A stretch of 64,000 bases of DNA from Proteles cristata cristata (lineage: Eukaryota > Chordata > Mammalia > Carnivora > Hyaenidae): positions 62,001 to 126,000 of the forward strand of contig JAESUZ010004801.1 in the NCBI GenBank assembly GCA_017311185.1, written 5' to 3'. This document shows, one piece after another, positions 1-11,889 of this stretch (positions are counted from its first letter, which is position 1; each line of letters opens with the position of its first letter). Under the pieces are notes generated by a model, which saw nothing but the letters and a program-made list of their open reading frames with translations, did not search any database and had not been told where the DNA came from. The position numbers and the translations under genes were made by a program.

Positions 1-1753
1 AAAATGAAGGGTCTTTTAAAAAATGTCCGCAGAATTCATAGATATCTGGCATTCTGATCAAGGGATGTATAACAATGGCCCCACTGGGCTCTGTCTTAGT
101 TCTCTGGACCGTATCTGGGGGGCTGCAGTCTCTTCTAAGGTGGTGCATATTCAGGGGACGTTGATGAGGGACACGAGACACGGGCATCCCCGGGCGATGC
201 TTGCAGACGTCTCTGGAAGACCATCATCTACAAGAGGGGCTGAGGCATGACTGGCCCAGCACAAGCGGTCCTTATTACTGAACACATTTTTTGATCACTT
301 CTATGAGGATGCTGTGATCGCATTTAAATTTCTACTTACCTAAATGCAATTTTTTATACTTGTTTTCTCCTTTTGCGGGAAACATAAATTACAAAGAAAA
401 CCAGGAATCTGTTCAAAAGAGCAATTTCCAAGGTATCACACTGATAGAATTTGGATTCGGTCTTCTGCATTTATCTGCATTTTGATTACTGATCGCTGAT
501 AACGGCAACCTAATGTTTGGCCAGCAGTATAGAGTATTGCTTTCAGTTTTTTAGCGTGGTTCCGAAATCACAAAAACATGCAATGTTTTTGGTCTTGTTG
601 CTTATTTCACAGATCTTTGGAAGCCATTTTTTCTTAATTTAAAAAGGGCTTAGTAAGGAGCAGTAAAAGTATGAACTTAGTACAATGGATAACACACTTT
701 TTCTTATGAAGATATCCATCTGCTTATACACACATACACATGTACATTATATGGATTAAATTACTAGAGGAAATAAAATTTTTAGAAGTTGGAATGTTTT
801 CTGATTAGTAAGCATATCAGCTAGCTTTAGATTGTTAATTTTACTTACTATATTAGCTGATTGAAGCCTAAGCTTCAGAATAGTGGAGGATAAATGTTAA
901 ACTGATCGCAGTAAAAGGGTTTCTCCTTTATTCCCTCTTCTGGAAATAAGGGGAGAGAGATGTAAAGAGAAAATACAAAGTGCCCCTGCCCCAGTGCATC
1001 GCCATGAAGTAACCAGCTCACAATTCTGAATAACCCCTAGAAAAAGATCATCTCACCCGAACTTCTACATAACATGAAGCAGGCAGAGCATACAAGTATC
1101 CGTATTTAACTAAGGGTGTATAAATCCGTTTCCCTGGGATCGGCATGCCCTGTCGTAAGCTACTTCTTGCCTCTTCAATCAGATTCAATAAACGAAAACT
1201 GTTTTTGCGTAACTTTCTAGGAATACGTCCATCACACGAGACAAGGTAAATCTGTGGAAGGAAGCTTCCCGATCACACTGGGCATGTTAAGGAGGCAGAA
1301 CTGGCTTTTCTGGCGTTTGAATTTCTCTGGCCAAAAAATACAGGTGCGGACGGCCTGCCCCTGGGTTCCTAACCTAGCCTCCCGGTCTCTGCCTTCGTCA
1401 AAAGGGTGTTTGAAACAGGGGCAGGCGGGGTGCGGCGGTCCTCCGACACGCCTGCGCGCACGTTTCTTTTTTTTTATTCTTTCTTTTTTTTTTTTTAATT
1501 ATAATGCATAGTTTAGTTCTAAATAAGCATGCAAGAAAGAAAGCAGTTATGGAGGAATTGGCTACTTTCTAATGAAAATATAGGCAAAAACAAACAAACA
1601 ACAACAACAAAAACCACCCCAAACTATAAAATCCCAGAGATCAGGCCTTATACCAGGAGCCAGCCCTGTCCTTTCTCCTGTTTTTAATTAATTAATTTAT
1701 TTTTCACGCTCTTCAATCCCACGAGCCCCTCTCTATCCTTCTTCTTCTTCTTC

Positions 1754-1785
<32 letters not shown>

Positions 1786-1790
1786 GTTTA
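1..1790. other. Upstream intergenic, no gene seen
   Basis: AT-rich unique DNA. Open frames are short and not protein-like. A poly-T run at about 1749-1778, followed by ACAAATAGTTTAT, resembles the very end of an antisense L1 (compare 31,815) but is too short to be sure. Confidence 0.6.
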
Positions 1791-2480
1791 TACCCGCAGG
1801 CTTCGGTGCCTGGAGCATCAAGACTCCGCATCCACGCACGTGCAAGGAGGAGATTCCACTCCTCCTCTTCCACACCGGTGGTGCACACACCCACGCGGGG
1901 TGGTCAGATGCTGGGCAGCTCTTGGACTGAGCTCAGGGAGGCCCCCGCTGAGGGCCTGGCAGGCGATGCACAGACCCCACCCCCGTCCCCGGCCGCGGGC
2001 GGAGGGCTCCTACCTTCGCTTCCCGCCGGCGTCCTCGCTCCCGGGGACCCGGGCTCCCGCCGCCGCGCGCCCCGGCCGGCTTCCCCGGGCCCCCTTACCC
2101 CAAGCACCGGTCGTGCACGGCAACGGCCCCAGCGCGGGGGCTGCAGCCTCCGAAGGGATGCAACCCAGCTGCCGGCAGAGTCGCTGAGGATGAAACCTGC
2201 GACAGGTTTGGCGACCCGGAGGCGCGACGCTCAGCCTCGGCTGCAGAAACCGGCGGGGTCTGCTGCCCCCTGCCGGCCCCGGCGCGCGCGCTTTGCTCGG
2301 AAGCGTTCCAGAAAGCGGAGCGCAGCCCGGGCACGTCCGGAGGGAAGGCCGCCTGCGCGCTTCTGCGCGCTGGGGTTAAGATCCCCGCGTCGGAGCCGTT
2401 GCCCCAGGCGCTGGGATCGCCCATCGAGGGGTGGTTTCAGGGCTGCGCCTCTGGAAACTCCAAGCTCTGCATGAAGCCAG
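1790..2480. promoter_or_regulatory. Orphan CpG island
   Basis: About 690 bp of very GC-rich sequence dense in CpG (for example CGCCGCGCGCCCCGGCCGGC) in an otherwise AT-rich, CpG-poor region. Such islands normally mark promoters. No frame on either strand matches a protein I know, and I do not find the MAP3K4 first exon here. It may serve a non-coding RNA, an unrecognised first exon or an enhancer. It lies about 11 kb upstream of PLG. Confidence 0.6.
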
Positions 2481-3150
2481 CTTTCCACACATTGAGCACT
2501 TAACATAATCTACTTTACCTCCTCCGAAGCCCCAAGCCTCTGCAAAATCGGGCTTACGAAGAAGTTTCCTTGGAAGAAAATGTTGGCTGTGCCGATTCCT
2601 CGCCCGGTAGTTGTTGGCCGCATCGAACTGATGCCCTTAAACGCATTGATGGCTCTGAACAGTCCATCAGGAAGGAGATTTAAAAGGGAAGGTTCAAACT
2701 GAACAGATTTCTCCTTGCGCACCGAGGCGCCCTCTGCAGGTTTGGGGATATAAAAGAAATAAAATGAGCGCTGTGTGTCTTCCAGGACACACTCCACTTG
2801 CTGATGTTCATCCTAAAAGCAGAAAGCAAACCGAGCTCTGCATAGCCAAGAGGCAAACTCGGTACAAGAAACTAACATGTGAAGACCTGAGCAGAGAGTC
2901 CGGGGACAGTGGCCCCGGAGTAAGTCGGTCTAGGCAGCACCTTTTAGGAAGTGGACCCGGATTTGGAATCTGCTTTGTCTACCTGTCCCGGGCTTTGCCT
3001 CATTGCTGCAAATGCAGCAGGTGCTCTATAAATGCTTATTTATGATTGATGCAATGGTTGATGACTTCGGTGATACTGAGAAGCTGGAGGCTTTCTGCGG
3101 CAGTGAGGCCGAAAGGTCTGGCTGGGGCATTCAGTGCCCTGTCAGCCAAT
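2481..3150. other. Unique sequence beside the CpG island
   Basis: Moderate GC and some CpG. On the minus strand an uninterrupted frame at 2797-2510 ends at a donor-like GGAGGAG|GTAAAG (last exon base 2519). I do not recognise the peptide, so no exon is claimed. Confidence 0.35.
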
Positions 3151-3159
3151 CCCTGCCCC

Positions 3160-3370
3160 ATCCAGCCTCACTAGCTGTGTGACACTGGACCAGTTATGAA
3201 CCTCTCCTCATTCCTTGGCCAGCAAAATGCCAATGATAATAAAAGTACCTCCTTCTTAGTGTCGGGATGAAGAGTCAATGAAATAACGTATGTAACGTGC
3301 TTAGGGCAGAGCCTAGTACCAAACCAGTGCTCAATCTTAAGCGTTACCATTATCCTTTCTGTTACCACGG
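3160..3370 (+). mobile_element. MIR relic
   Basis: CTAGCTGTGTGACACTGGAC, then a CAATGATAATAAAAGTACCT-like middle and a GTGCTTAGGGCAGAGCCTAG end match the MIR order. Confidence 0.8.
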
Positions 3371-3439
3371 CTGCTCCTTCTTCCCCAAAGTTGCAATGCA
3401 CTAGTTAAAAGCAGTCACTCGAAACCCAGATATTTGGGT

Positions 3440-3640
3440 GGGAACCTGGCTCTGCTGATACCCACTGGCGTAATGCTGGACAAGTGAGTTTCAATTTCCT
3501 GAGCTATAAAGTGGCAATGATTATAATTGCAAAGAATATGATGATTATTTCATGATGTGGAGTTTTACTGTACTTAATTCATAGAGCTGATTGTGCCCAG
3601 TGCAGAGTGGACAAGCCTACAGTAAGTGGTAGCCAGTAGT
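3440..3640 (+). mobile_element. MIR relic, more decayed
   Basis: AACCTGGCTCTGCTGATACC, then a CAATTTCCTGAGCTATAAAG middle; weak but ordered. Confidence 0.55.
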
Positions 3641-3647
3641 AAAACAA

Positions 3648-3847
3648 TTTTTTTGTTTCATTTTTGTCTAATTATTTATTTTTAAAGTGGGGAGGGGCAG
3701 AGACAGGAAGATAGAGAGTCTCAAGTAGACTCCAAGCTGTCAGCACAGAGCCCGATGTGGGGATCCATCCCACAAACCCATGAGATCATGACCTGAGCCA
3801 AAAATCAAGTGTCAGATGCTTAACTGACTGAATCACCCAGGTGCCCC
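3648..3847 (-). mobile_element. Carnivore SINE (cat type), old copy
   Basis: Reverse-oriented tRNA-derived SINE ending in CACCCAGGTGCCCC; diverged, with T-rich tail remnant at the left. Confidence 0.85.
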
Positions 3848-4839
3848 AAAATAAATTTTTTTGAAAGGCTATGTTTAGACTAATGACCAATGCTTAATTG
3901 TCCTCTGAGGGAATATTAATGTCTTTGTTCTCATTTCACTTTTCCATCCATTTGCTAAGCAGAACGTTAACTCTGAGCAAATTGCCGGTGTCTGAACTCT
4001 GTGATACGAAGGTCCGTAACTGTGTCCAGCACTTTGTCTGAGCCCGAAGGGCCTTGAGGACTTTTGCTGATTGATGACTGGTGATTATGGCCTGGGTGGG
4101 TCAGCCTGGTCAAAAGAAACCAAACACAGTAAACTTTTAGCTCTTGCAATTATTCGAATGTGGTGCTTGGTGTTGAGAAGTTGGTCACATTAAGCTGAAG
4201 AGTATTTGCAATGATCTGGCACTCCTTGGTGACAGGGAAGGATTGTGGAATGAGCAGGGCTAGAGACCCATGGCGGGAAGCCTGCAGTCAGATATTGGGG
4301 GGCCATCCCTTGTGTGCACACTCTTTTGGGGCAATATCCAAACATGTTACTGAATTGGAACGCCAACTTAGCGGATTCCTTTTACTCTCTGGCCGCCCGC
4401 AGAGACTCAGGAAGCCCGGCTGGAATGATTCAGAAAAGGGTATTTAAAAGTCTGTTTCCAGGCTCTGGGACTAAGCACCAGAGAAACTGTTCATTTATGA
4501 AGGTCAAATGATCCTAAAAAGGAAGAGCCTTGCCTCCTTTTCTGCACATGTGACAACGTGTTCTTGTTTAAGGAGCCCGGAGCTCCCCGTTTGTGGTGTA
4601 CCTGACCTGAAGTCACAGCCTTTAGGCTAAAATGTACAGTACCAAGCACCCCCCCAATCATCTGACCCGAATCTAAATTTCTACTGTTATTCTCCCTAGT
4701 CGCCCCCACCCTCCCGCTCCTGGACTAACCACAGCTTTCTGTTTAGATGCCTTCCACAGCCAAGCAGGTAAAGCGAATCCTGATGAAAGCCAAATACAAT
4801 CTTTATTTTATTTTTTATGTTCACTTATTTTATTTACTA

Positions 4840-5054
4840 AAAAATTTTTAGCATATATCCATTTTTGAGAGACAGAGAGAGACAGAGCATGAGCAGGGGA
4901 GGGGCAGAGAGAGAGAGGGAGACACAGAATCCGAAGCAGGCTCCAGGCTCTGAGCTGTCAGCACAGAGCCTGACATGGGGCTCGGGCCCACAAGCTGTGA
5001 GATCATGGCCTGAGTCAAAGTGGGACATTTAACTGACTGAGCCACCAGACACCC
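4840..5054 (-). mobile_element. Carnivore SINE (cat type)
   Basis: Reverse copy with GAGACAGAGA tail region and the head GCCACCAGACACCC. Confidence 0.85.
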
Positions 5055-5244
5055 TAATGTTCACTTATTTTTGAGAGAGAGCGAGAGAGAGTGTGCATAA
5101 GCAGGGGAGAAGCAGAGAGGGGAACAGAGGATCTGAAGTGGGCTATTCGCTTAGAGCCCAATGCAAGGCTCAAACCCACGAACCATAAGATCATGACCTG
5201 AGCTGAAGTCAGATGCTTAACCCACTGAGCCACCCAGGCGCCCC
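5055..5244 (-). mobile_element. Carnivore SINE (cat type), directly adjoining the previous one
   Basis: Reverse copy ending CACCCAGGCGCCCC; starts where the previous SINE ends, giving a head-to-tail pair. Confidence 0.85.
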
Positions 5245-5274
5245 ACCTAGTACAACTTTTAAAAGCATAGTCAC

Positions 5275-5485
5275 GGGGCGCCTGGGTGGCTTAGTCAGTT
5301 AAGCGTCTGACTTTCGCTTAGGTCATGATCTCGCGGTTCGTGGGTTCGAGCCCCACGTCGGGCTCTGTGCTGACTGCCAGCTCGGAGCCTGGAGCCTGTT
5401 TCAGTCTGTGACTCCCTCTCTCTCTGACCCTCCCCTGCTCACGTTCTCTCTCTCTCTCAGAAATAAATGAAACATTAAAAAAAAA
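5275..5485 (+). mobile_element. Young carnivore SINE with 14-bp target duplication
   Basis: Full-length sense copy of a GGCTTAGT / TTTCGCTTAGG subfamily. AAAAGCATAGTCAC flanks it perfectly at 5261-5274 and 5486-5499. Confidence 0.95.
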
Positions 5486-5860
5486 AAAAGCATAGTCACT
5501 AGCACACAAAGTCATTGTCACTCCTGCCAGCCACACAGAACCACATCCACTGTCACTCTTTCCTCTGAACTGCCTCTACTCCTCCAGACTCAGTCAGAGG
5601 AGCTCAGACCTGGCAGATGTTTCCAGAAGGGACAAAGGTGCCAGGGGCCAAATAGCTGGCCTGCCCACTGGGCTAGGGCGCCCATGAAGCTGTGATCAGA
5701 ACGGGCTACGGTTCATTCTCCTAAGAGGCCAGAGGGGTCGCAGGCTCCAGAGTCCAGACCACCTCTCTGGGCAGCCAGTCCTGGGGCCCCTCTCAGCCTC
5801 CATGAGGAGGCTCACGGACTGGCTCAAAACGTCCCTACCTCCTCTCATCTCCTGTCAGAT

Positions 5861-6056
5861 GAGTGCCTGACTCCTGATTTTGGTTCAGGTCATGACCTCA
5901 CGGTTTGTGGGTTCCAGCCCCACATCAGGCTCTGCGCTGACACTGTAGAGCCTGCTTGGGATCCTCTCTCTCCTCTCTCTGCCCCTCCCTCGCTCATGCT
6001 CACTCTCCCTCTCAAAATAAATACTAAAAATTTTTTTTTCTTAAAAAAAAAAAAAC
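5861..6056 (+). mobile_element. Carnivore SINE, 5'-truncated
   Basis: Begins inside the tRNA-like head (GAGTGCCTGACTCC) and runs to an A-rich tail. Confidence 0.8.
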
Positions 6057-7998
6057 AGGTCAACAGGCTTTCCTAGATTTGACTATCACCCTGAAAATGT
6101 ATCTTTTAGTATTAATAATAAGCTATGTGGGCTGAAACTTTTACAATCTATCAATAATAAAATGTAAGGGAAGGAATGAATTATGTTTCTATTCTCTCAT
6201 GGATTCTGACGTTACAAAACCATTGTTATATGAGGATTCAATAAAAAATTAGCTAAAAATCTTAGGGAAAGAGCATTACGGAGATGGCTCATGAATTTAA
6301 CAAAACTGTGCTATTTTCCTAGGTTTCTTATATATTTAGTGACAGCAGTGGACAGGGTGAACTTTCGTGGAGCCTTGAGATCAGTACCGTTGACACACCC
6401 AGCTTTACAGCCCTCGCTTCCTTTGGCTTCTCTAAACCTCCAGTCAGTTCTCCTCTCCAGCTAACCGGTCCCATGACCTGGAGAGATGGCTCTTTCTCTG
6501 CAACCTCCTGTCGGCCCTCTTTCTTCCGTCAGGGCATTCTCACCCCCCTCTCATTCCGATGCCATGCTCCCGCCGCAATCCCAGATGCTGCATCTCCGGC
6601 CCACACCGCTTTCCTGGACTCTAGGGCCAGGCAGTGAATATTTTATGCACCTGCTGGACCGCTCCACGGTGCCGTGCAAATGTACCGAGGCCAACAGTCA
6701 AGTTAGTGGGCGTGACTGTTACCGGTGTAACAGGATTGATGAACACAGGAGGCTGCCCCATGGACTGTAGTTTGACAACACCTGCTCTTGACCTAAATAT
6801 CCAGTTACTTCTGGAAACTTCCCCGTGGACTTTCACAAGTTCCCAAAAACTCCAAACAGACTCCTCTTATTCCCTCGGGCTCTGTGTTCCTTCTTGATGA
6901 ACTACGTCCGCAGGACGCCCAGGACAGAAGGGCAGGCACGAGCCTTGATCTCACCCCCAGAGTCGATCCGTCACAAAACCCTATCAATGTTGCCTTCTAC
7001 TCATCTCCCTAAGGCAGTGCCCTTTCTCTTTCTCCTCTGCCTTCTGTGAGGCCCCCTGCCCTCCCCTCCCGCCCCCCTTCTTCGTACCACCCTCGGCCAC
7101 CCCGCAGCAGAGGCAGGGTGCCACTCTCCCAATCTAAGCCCCTTCAGTGGTCCCTGCCGTCTGTCGGTTAAAGGACCCCTTGCTGCAGGGTAAGGGCCCA
7201 GCAGGACTGGACCCCCCAGTCAGCCACCTTCCCCGCTCCGCCTACAGACTTGCAGGGGCCTGCATCTCTGGCCTCCGGGACTTTGCACATCTATCCCTTC
7301 TCCCCGCTTCTCATCCCTCCTGCTTGCCTTCTAGGGCTCCCCTCGATGTCACCGCCTCTGGGGAGTGCTCACCCCTCAAGGCTCTGCCTGCTGCATGTAA
7401 CCTGGGCCTCAGCGGGGCTCAGCGCTCGCCACACTTTACAGCCCAGCTTACGGATCCGCAGCGGCCCTGTGTGCATTAGGTGGAAGACTCCCCGGGAGCA
7501 GGACTTGCTCTTACCCACTCGGCTCCCAGCTCCCAGCACAGCGCTGAACGCTGCAGACAGACCCTGAAAAGGCCCAGAGGGACTGCGCACAGCACGGACC
7601 CCGGCCCTCCGTCCCACCCCCACGCTTCCCTCAGGGACCTTCCCACACCGCGGCTGGACTGGAGGGTTGGTGTGGCTCAGTGGGAGGTGAGGGAGGTGTC
7701 ATCATGTGGGGCCCGCTCTGTGCGCAGAGATGGTGCCTGTCCCTTGAGCGTCTCCAGCCTCTGGATTCCAAACTCCTGTGTGGGGGCTCCTGCTGCCCGT
7801 AACTCAATGGGACCTTAATAATCGTCTGGCCTTCGAGGAGGGGGTAGTGGAGGCCGGGGAGGGGGCCTCTCCCATTCCGCTCACACTTTCCCTGCGCTCA
7901 CAGAAATCAGCCAAAGGCTGAGTCCTGCTTGCTGATTTAATACTTGGGTAGTTCTTTTAAATATCATGGAAGCATTGACCTCATCCTGGGTCCTCTTA
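6057..7998. other. Upstream intergenic unique block, GC-rich in part
   Basis: Unique DNA, GC-rich from about 6,400 to 7,900. Several 60-110 aa open frames overlap on both strands, as expected by chance at this GC content. None has recognisable domains. The part around 7,250-7,400 is vaguely L2-like. Confidence 0.45.
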
Positions 7999-8250
7999 AA
8001 TATATACATATATGTCCAAATATACGTACATATCTCCAAATGTATACACACATACCCAAAAATATGCATACATGTGTCTAAATATATACTCATATTTCAA
8101 AAATATATATATGTATCCAAATATATATACACACATATCCAAATACATATACACATATAGCCAAATATACATATACACATCCAAATATGTACACATATAG
8201 TCAAATATACACAAATATATACACATATAGACATATATAGACATATATTT
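7995..8250. repeat. AT-rich minisatellite upstream of PLG
   Basis: About a dozen variable units built on CCAAATATAYAYACATATA, roughly 16-24 bp each. Open frames on both strands are artefacts of the repeat. Confidence 0.85.
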
Positions 8251-8280
8251 TTACTTTTTAGTTTTAAATAATTATACTGC

Positions 8281-8366
8281 TTTCGATTCTGGTCGCCCTC
8301 TCTCTCTCTGCTCCTCCCTCATTCATTCTCTGTCTCTCAAAAATAAAGTTAAAATTAAAAAAAAAA
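8281..8366 (+). mobile_element. Carnivore SINE 3' fragment
   Basis: Only the CT-rich region and the AAATAAAGTTAAAATTAAA tail remain, next to the AT minisatellite. Confidence 0.8.
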
Positions 8367-8367
8367 G

Positions 8368-8573
8368 GGGGGCCACCTGGGTGGCTCAGTCGGTTAAGCG
8401 TCAGACTTCGGCTTAGGTCATGATCTCACAGTTCGTGGGCTCAAGCCCCGCGTCAGGCTCTGTGCTGACAACTCAGACCCTGGTGCCTGCTTTCCATTCT
8501 GTGTCTTCCTTTCTCTCTGCTCCTCCCCCATTCATGCTCGGTCTCTCAAAAATAAAGTTAAAATTTAAAAAAA
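8368..8573 (+). mobile_element. Carnivore SINE (cat type)
   Basis: Full sense copy inserted right behind the previous fragment; both share the AATAAAGTTAAAA tail variant. Confidence 0.9.
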
Positions 8574-10087
8574 TTAATTATAAACATACAACAAGCTACA
8601 AAAATAACACTGAGAGGTTTGGTATCCTCATTACCCAGTACCCAGCTCCTCCAAGGGTAAAAACTTACGTAACTAAAGTTCATTACCGATACTGGGAAAC
8701 TGCTGTTGGTACAACATAGAAAACTAGTCCACAGATGTAGCTCAGATCTCACCAGTTTTTACATATATTTATTTTTTCTTGAAAGATTTTTATGTCTCTA
8801 CGTGTTTTGTCTCTCCCTAGTACTATGAAGAAAGATTTTTGTCATAATTAGCTTAGAGAATAATGACTTTTAAAGATGGAAAGAATGTTTTGGTTTCTCT
8901 CTCTGATCTGTAGTGACTCTGGATCTCAGAACAGAAAGGCTGTTTGCCTGGATCTTGGGGGAGTCTTCGTGCTGAGTCAGTGTAAGGTGGTCAACAATCT
9001 GAGAGTTTCTTTCTCCTCTGCTGATATTTTTCTCCAGCAGATAATAAATCTAAGCAAGAGGTATCCCAATGAAGACTAATTTTGTTTTTCAAAAATGATT
9101 AAACATCTTGATTTCTGCAAACCCAACTCAATTAAGACAATGTCACCTTGCTGAACACTGAATTAGTCAGTCAGATCTTACTTAGAAAGTGCTTGTGGAC
9201 TGGTTACATTTTAACCCCTGAGCTAACTGAGAGCCCTGCTATCTCTTTACCGGAGCTGATAAGTATCTCATTCCATAGTCCCAGAGACTAAGAAACAAAG
9301 GCTAACAGATTTGAAAGAAAGGTCAGATAAAGAAATTAAAGTCGCCTTCCGATTAACGAGGACATGTTTCCTAGGTGATATGTCCTAATAAACTAACACA
9401 GCAAAAGCAGTCTGCAAATTGACATCAAGGGCAACGAAAAACTTGCTTTAGGACCTTTGCAACAAGGAAGATATATTTTGTTTGAACCCTCAATAGATTA
9501 ATCAATGTATGCTAGTTTCATTTTGAAACACGTGGTCTGATTGGGGATACTCAGAAAATGGTCATGGTAAGTAACAGGTCTTAGAATGACAGTTCCCAGG
9601 GGGCAGAACAGGTGCAAACATTAGGCCAGCAGCACAAGGTCCATGCAAGGTGAAAACATGTCCCTGGGAGGTTGTGACCTGGCCACAGCTTCCATTTCAG
9701 ACGGGTACAGGTGACCCCAAACGGGAAACTGCCTCACTCTCCCTGCGAGGTTGACCTGGCCTCATGTTCAAAGCCTACCTCTAAAGTACGTGCAAGGAAT
9801 TTGTCATTTTAATGCCTGGAGGGAAGGTACTAATTCCTCCCCTCCTAAGGGGTCCTGAATGGATCTCGGTGGCAGGCCCCATGCTGGGCCGAGCTAAGGA
9901 AATTAGATTCATCTTCTGTCTTACTTTGATGTCTTTTTGTTGGCTGCAAGTATGGCAGAAGTCTTTGCAAATCTTAGATGCAGAAGTTTCCTGGAGTTCC
10001 TTTAGGTAGAGGCTGTGATTTGTACCTTTCATATAATCTTAAAGGAACCCAACACACAGTAGGTGGTCAGTAAATTCTTAATGAACT
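8574..10087. other. Upstream intergenic unique block
   Basis: No gene, RNA or recognisable transposon seen. Ordinary AT-rich intergenic sequence. Confidence 0.5.
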
Positions 10088-10300
10088 GGGGGCGCCTGGG
10101 TGGCTCAGTCAGTTAAACGTCCGACTCTTGGTTTCACTCAGGTCATGATCTCACGATTCGTGGGTTCAAGCCCCGCATCAGGTTCTGTGCTGACAGTGCA
10201 GAGCCTACTTGTGACTTTTCTCCTTCTCTCTCTGCCCCTCCCCTGTTCACACACACTCTCTCTCAAAATAATTAAATAGAAAGAAACAACTTTAAAAAAT
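10088..10300 (+). mobile_element. Carnivore SINE (cat type)
   Basis: Full sense copy; CTTAATGA flanks it and recurs after the next SINE, showing stepwise insertion. Confidence 0.9.
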
Positions 10301-10309
10301 ACTTAATGA

Positions 10310-10526
10310 GGGGTGCCTGGGTGGCTCAGTGCATTAAGCATCCGACTTCGGCTCAGGTCATGATCTCGCGGTCTGTGGGTTCAAGCCCCACATCGAGCTC
10401 CGTGCTGACTGCTCAGAACCTGGAGCTTACTTCAGATCCGGTGTCTCCCTCTCTCTCTGCCCCCTCACTGCTCATGCTCTGTCTCTTCATGTCTCTCAAA
10501 AATAAATAAACATTAAAAATTTTTCT
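10310..10526 (+). mobile_element. Carnivore SINE inserted beside the previous one
   Basis: Full sense copy. AAAAATACTTAATGA occurs on both sides (about 10,295 and 10,527), so it landed in the first SINE's tail and target repeat. Confidence 0.9.
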
Positions 10527-10930
10527 AAAAATACTTAATGAATTGAACTCAGTAAAAATGCACATCTCAGAATGTATTCAACCTGCTAACAGTATAGAGA
10601 GATAATCTCTCTCTTTTTTTATATCTTTCATCAGTTTTTGCCATTCTTTCGAGTTGAAAATGACTGATTTTGAACTAATTGTCTGCAGCTTTGAGCAAAA
10701 GGCCTGACCAACATCCTTCCAAGAGCGCTGGTGTGAGACTCCTATGAACTCTCTAGAATAGCCCATTGCTTTATGCCTACCCTGTGCCGTGGAGCTAAAT
10801 CATGGAGGGCCGTACCATAACGGAAGTCTCTAGGCCCCCACTCTGGTACACACCTGAGCAATGCATTCCTCTTTGCTCTTCCGTTTACATACTACACTAT
10901 TTAATGGCACATTTAAAAAACTCTGCTTCA

Positions 10931-11154
10931 GGGGCGCCTGGGTGGCTTAGTCAGTTAAGCGTCTGACTTTCGCTTAGGTCATGATCTCGCGGTTCGTGGG
11001 TTTGAGCCCCGCGTCGGGCTCTGTGCTGACTGCCAGCTCAGAGCCTGGAGCCTGTTTCAGTCCGTGACTCCCTCTGTCTCTGACCCTCCCATGCTCATGC
11101 TGTCTCTCTCTCTCTCCTAGAAATAAATAAAACATTAAAAAAATAAAAAACAAA
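10931..11154 (+). mobile_element. Young carnivore SINE with 16-bp target duplication
   Basis: Young-subfamily copy flanked by AAAAAACTCTGCTTCA at 10915-10930 and 11155-11170. Confidence 0.95.
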
Positions 11155-11440
11155 AAAAAACTCTGCTTCATGTTTACCTGTGCTCTCCTGATGCTGATAC
11201 ATGATTAAGGTGGTGAAGAATGTATATGCAGAAGACCACGGGAGGGCAACCTGATTTACAAAATAAAATGTGTAGAATCAAATCATTCTAGAAGCTTCCA
11301 GGAAGAAATGGGACAAAAGGTATACCACCACCACCCAAATAAAAAAATCAAACAGGAAAAGGAAAATTACATGGAAATAGAATTTCTGATGACATCGTTT
11401 CTGAGACGCTTTATCCACAAAGAAGTCATAACATATTTAA

Positions 11441-11652
11441 TTTAAAAATTTTTTAATGTTTATTTTTAAGAGAGAGAGAGCAAGCAGGGGAGAGGCAGAG
11501 AGAGAGGGAGACACGGAATTCTAAGCAGGCTCCAGGCTCTGGGCTCTGAGCTGTCAGCACAGAGCCCGATGTACGGCTCGGGCTCACGAACTGCGAGATT
11601 ATGACCTGAGCCGATGTTGGACACTTAACTGACTGAGCCACCCAGGTGCCCC
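11441..11652 (-). mobile_element. Carnivore SINE (cat type)
   Basis: Reverse full copy ending CCACCCAGGTGCCC. Confidence 0.9.
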
Positions 11653-11659
11653 AAAATAT

Positions 11660-11889
11660 TTAATGTTTTAAATATTTATTTACTTATTTGAAGCAGAGAG
11701 AGAGAGAGGTAGGGAAATAAAGCATGAGCAGGAGAGGGACAGAGAGAGAATGGGAAAGAGAATCCCAAGCAGATATCTCACCGTAAGCACATAACCTGAT
11801 GTGGGGCTCAATTTCATGAACCGTGAGATCATGACCTGCGCTGAGATCAAGAGCTGGATGCTCCACTGACTGAGCCACCCAGACACCCC
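11660..11889 (-). mobile_element. Carnivore SINE, older copy
   Basis: Reverse diverged copy ending CCACCCAGACACCCC, in tandem with the one before. Confidence 0.85.

Noticed and set aside
1806..2506. Arg/Pro-rich frames of up to 222 aa through the CpG island
   Set aside because: High GC removes stop codons on all frames; no frame resembles a known protein and frames on both strands are equally long.
5275..5345. tRNA gene-like box A/B sequence at SINE heads
   Set aside because: The tRNA-derived head of carnivore SINEs, present in about 35 copies; not a functional tRNA gene.
7966..8244. Regularly spaced units that could suggest a CRISPR-like array or a Tyr-rich small protein
   Set aside because: No true spacers; it is a variable AT minisatellite in a mammalian genome.
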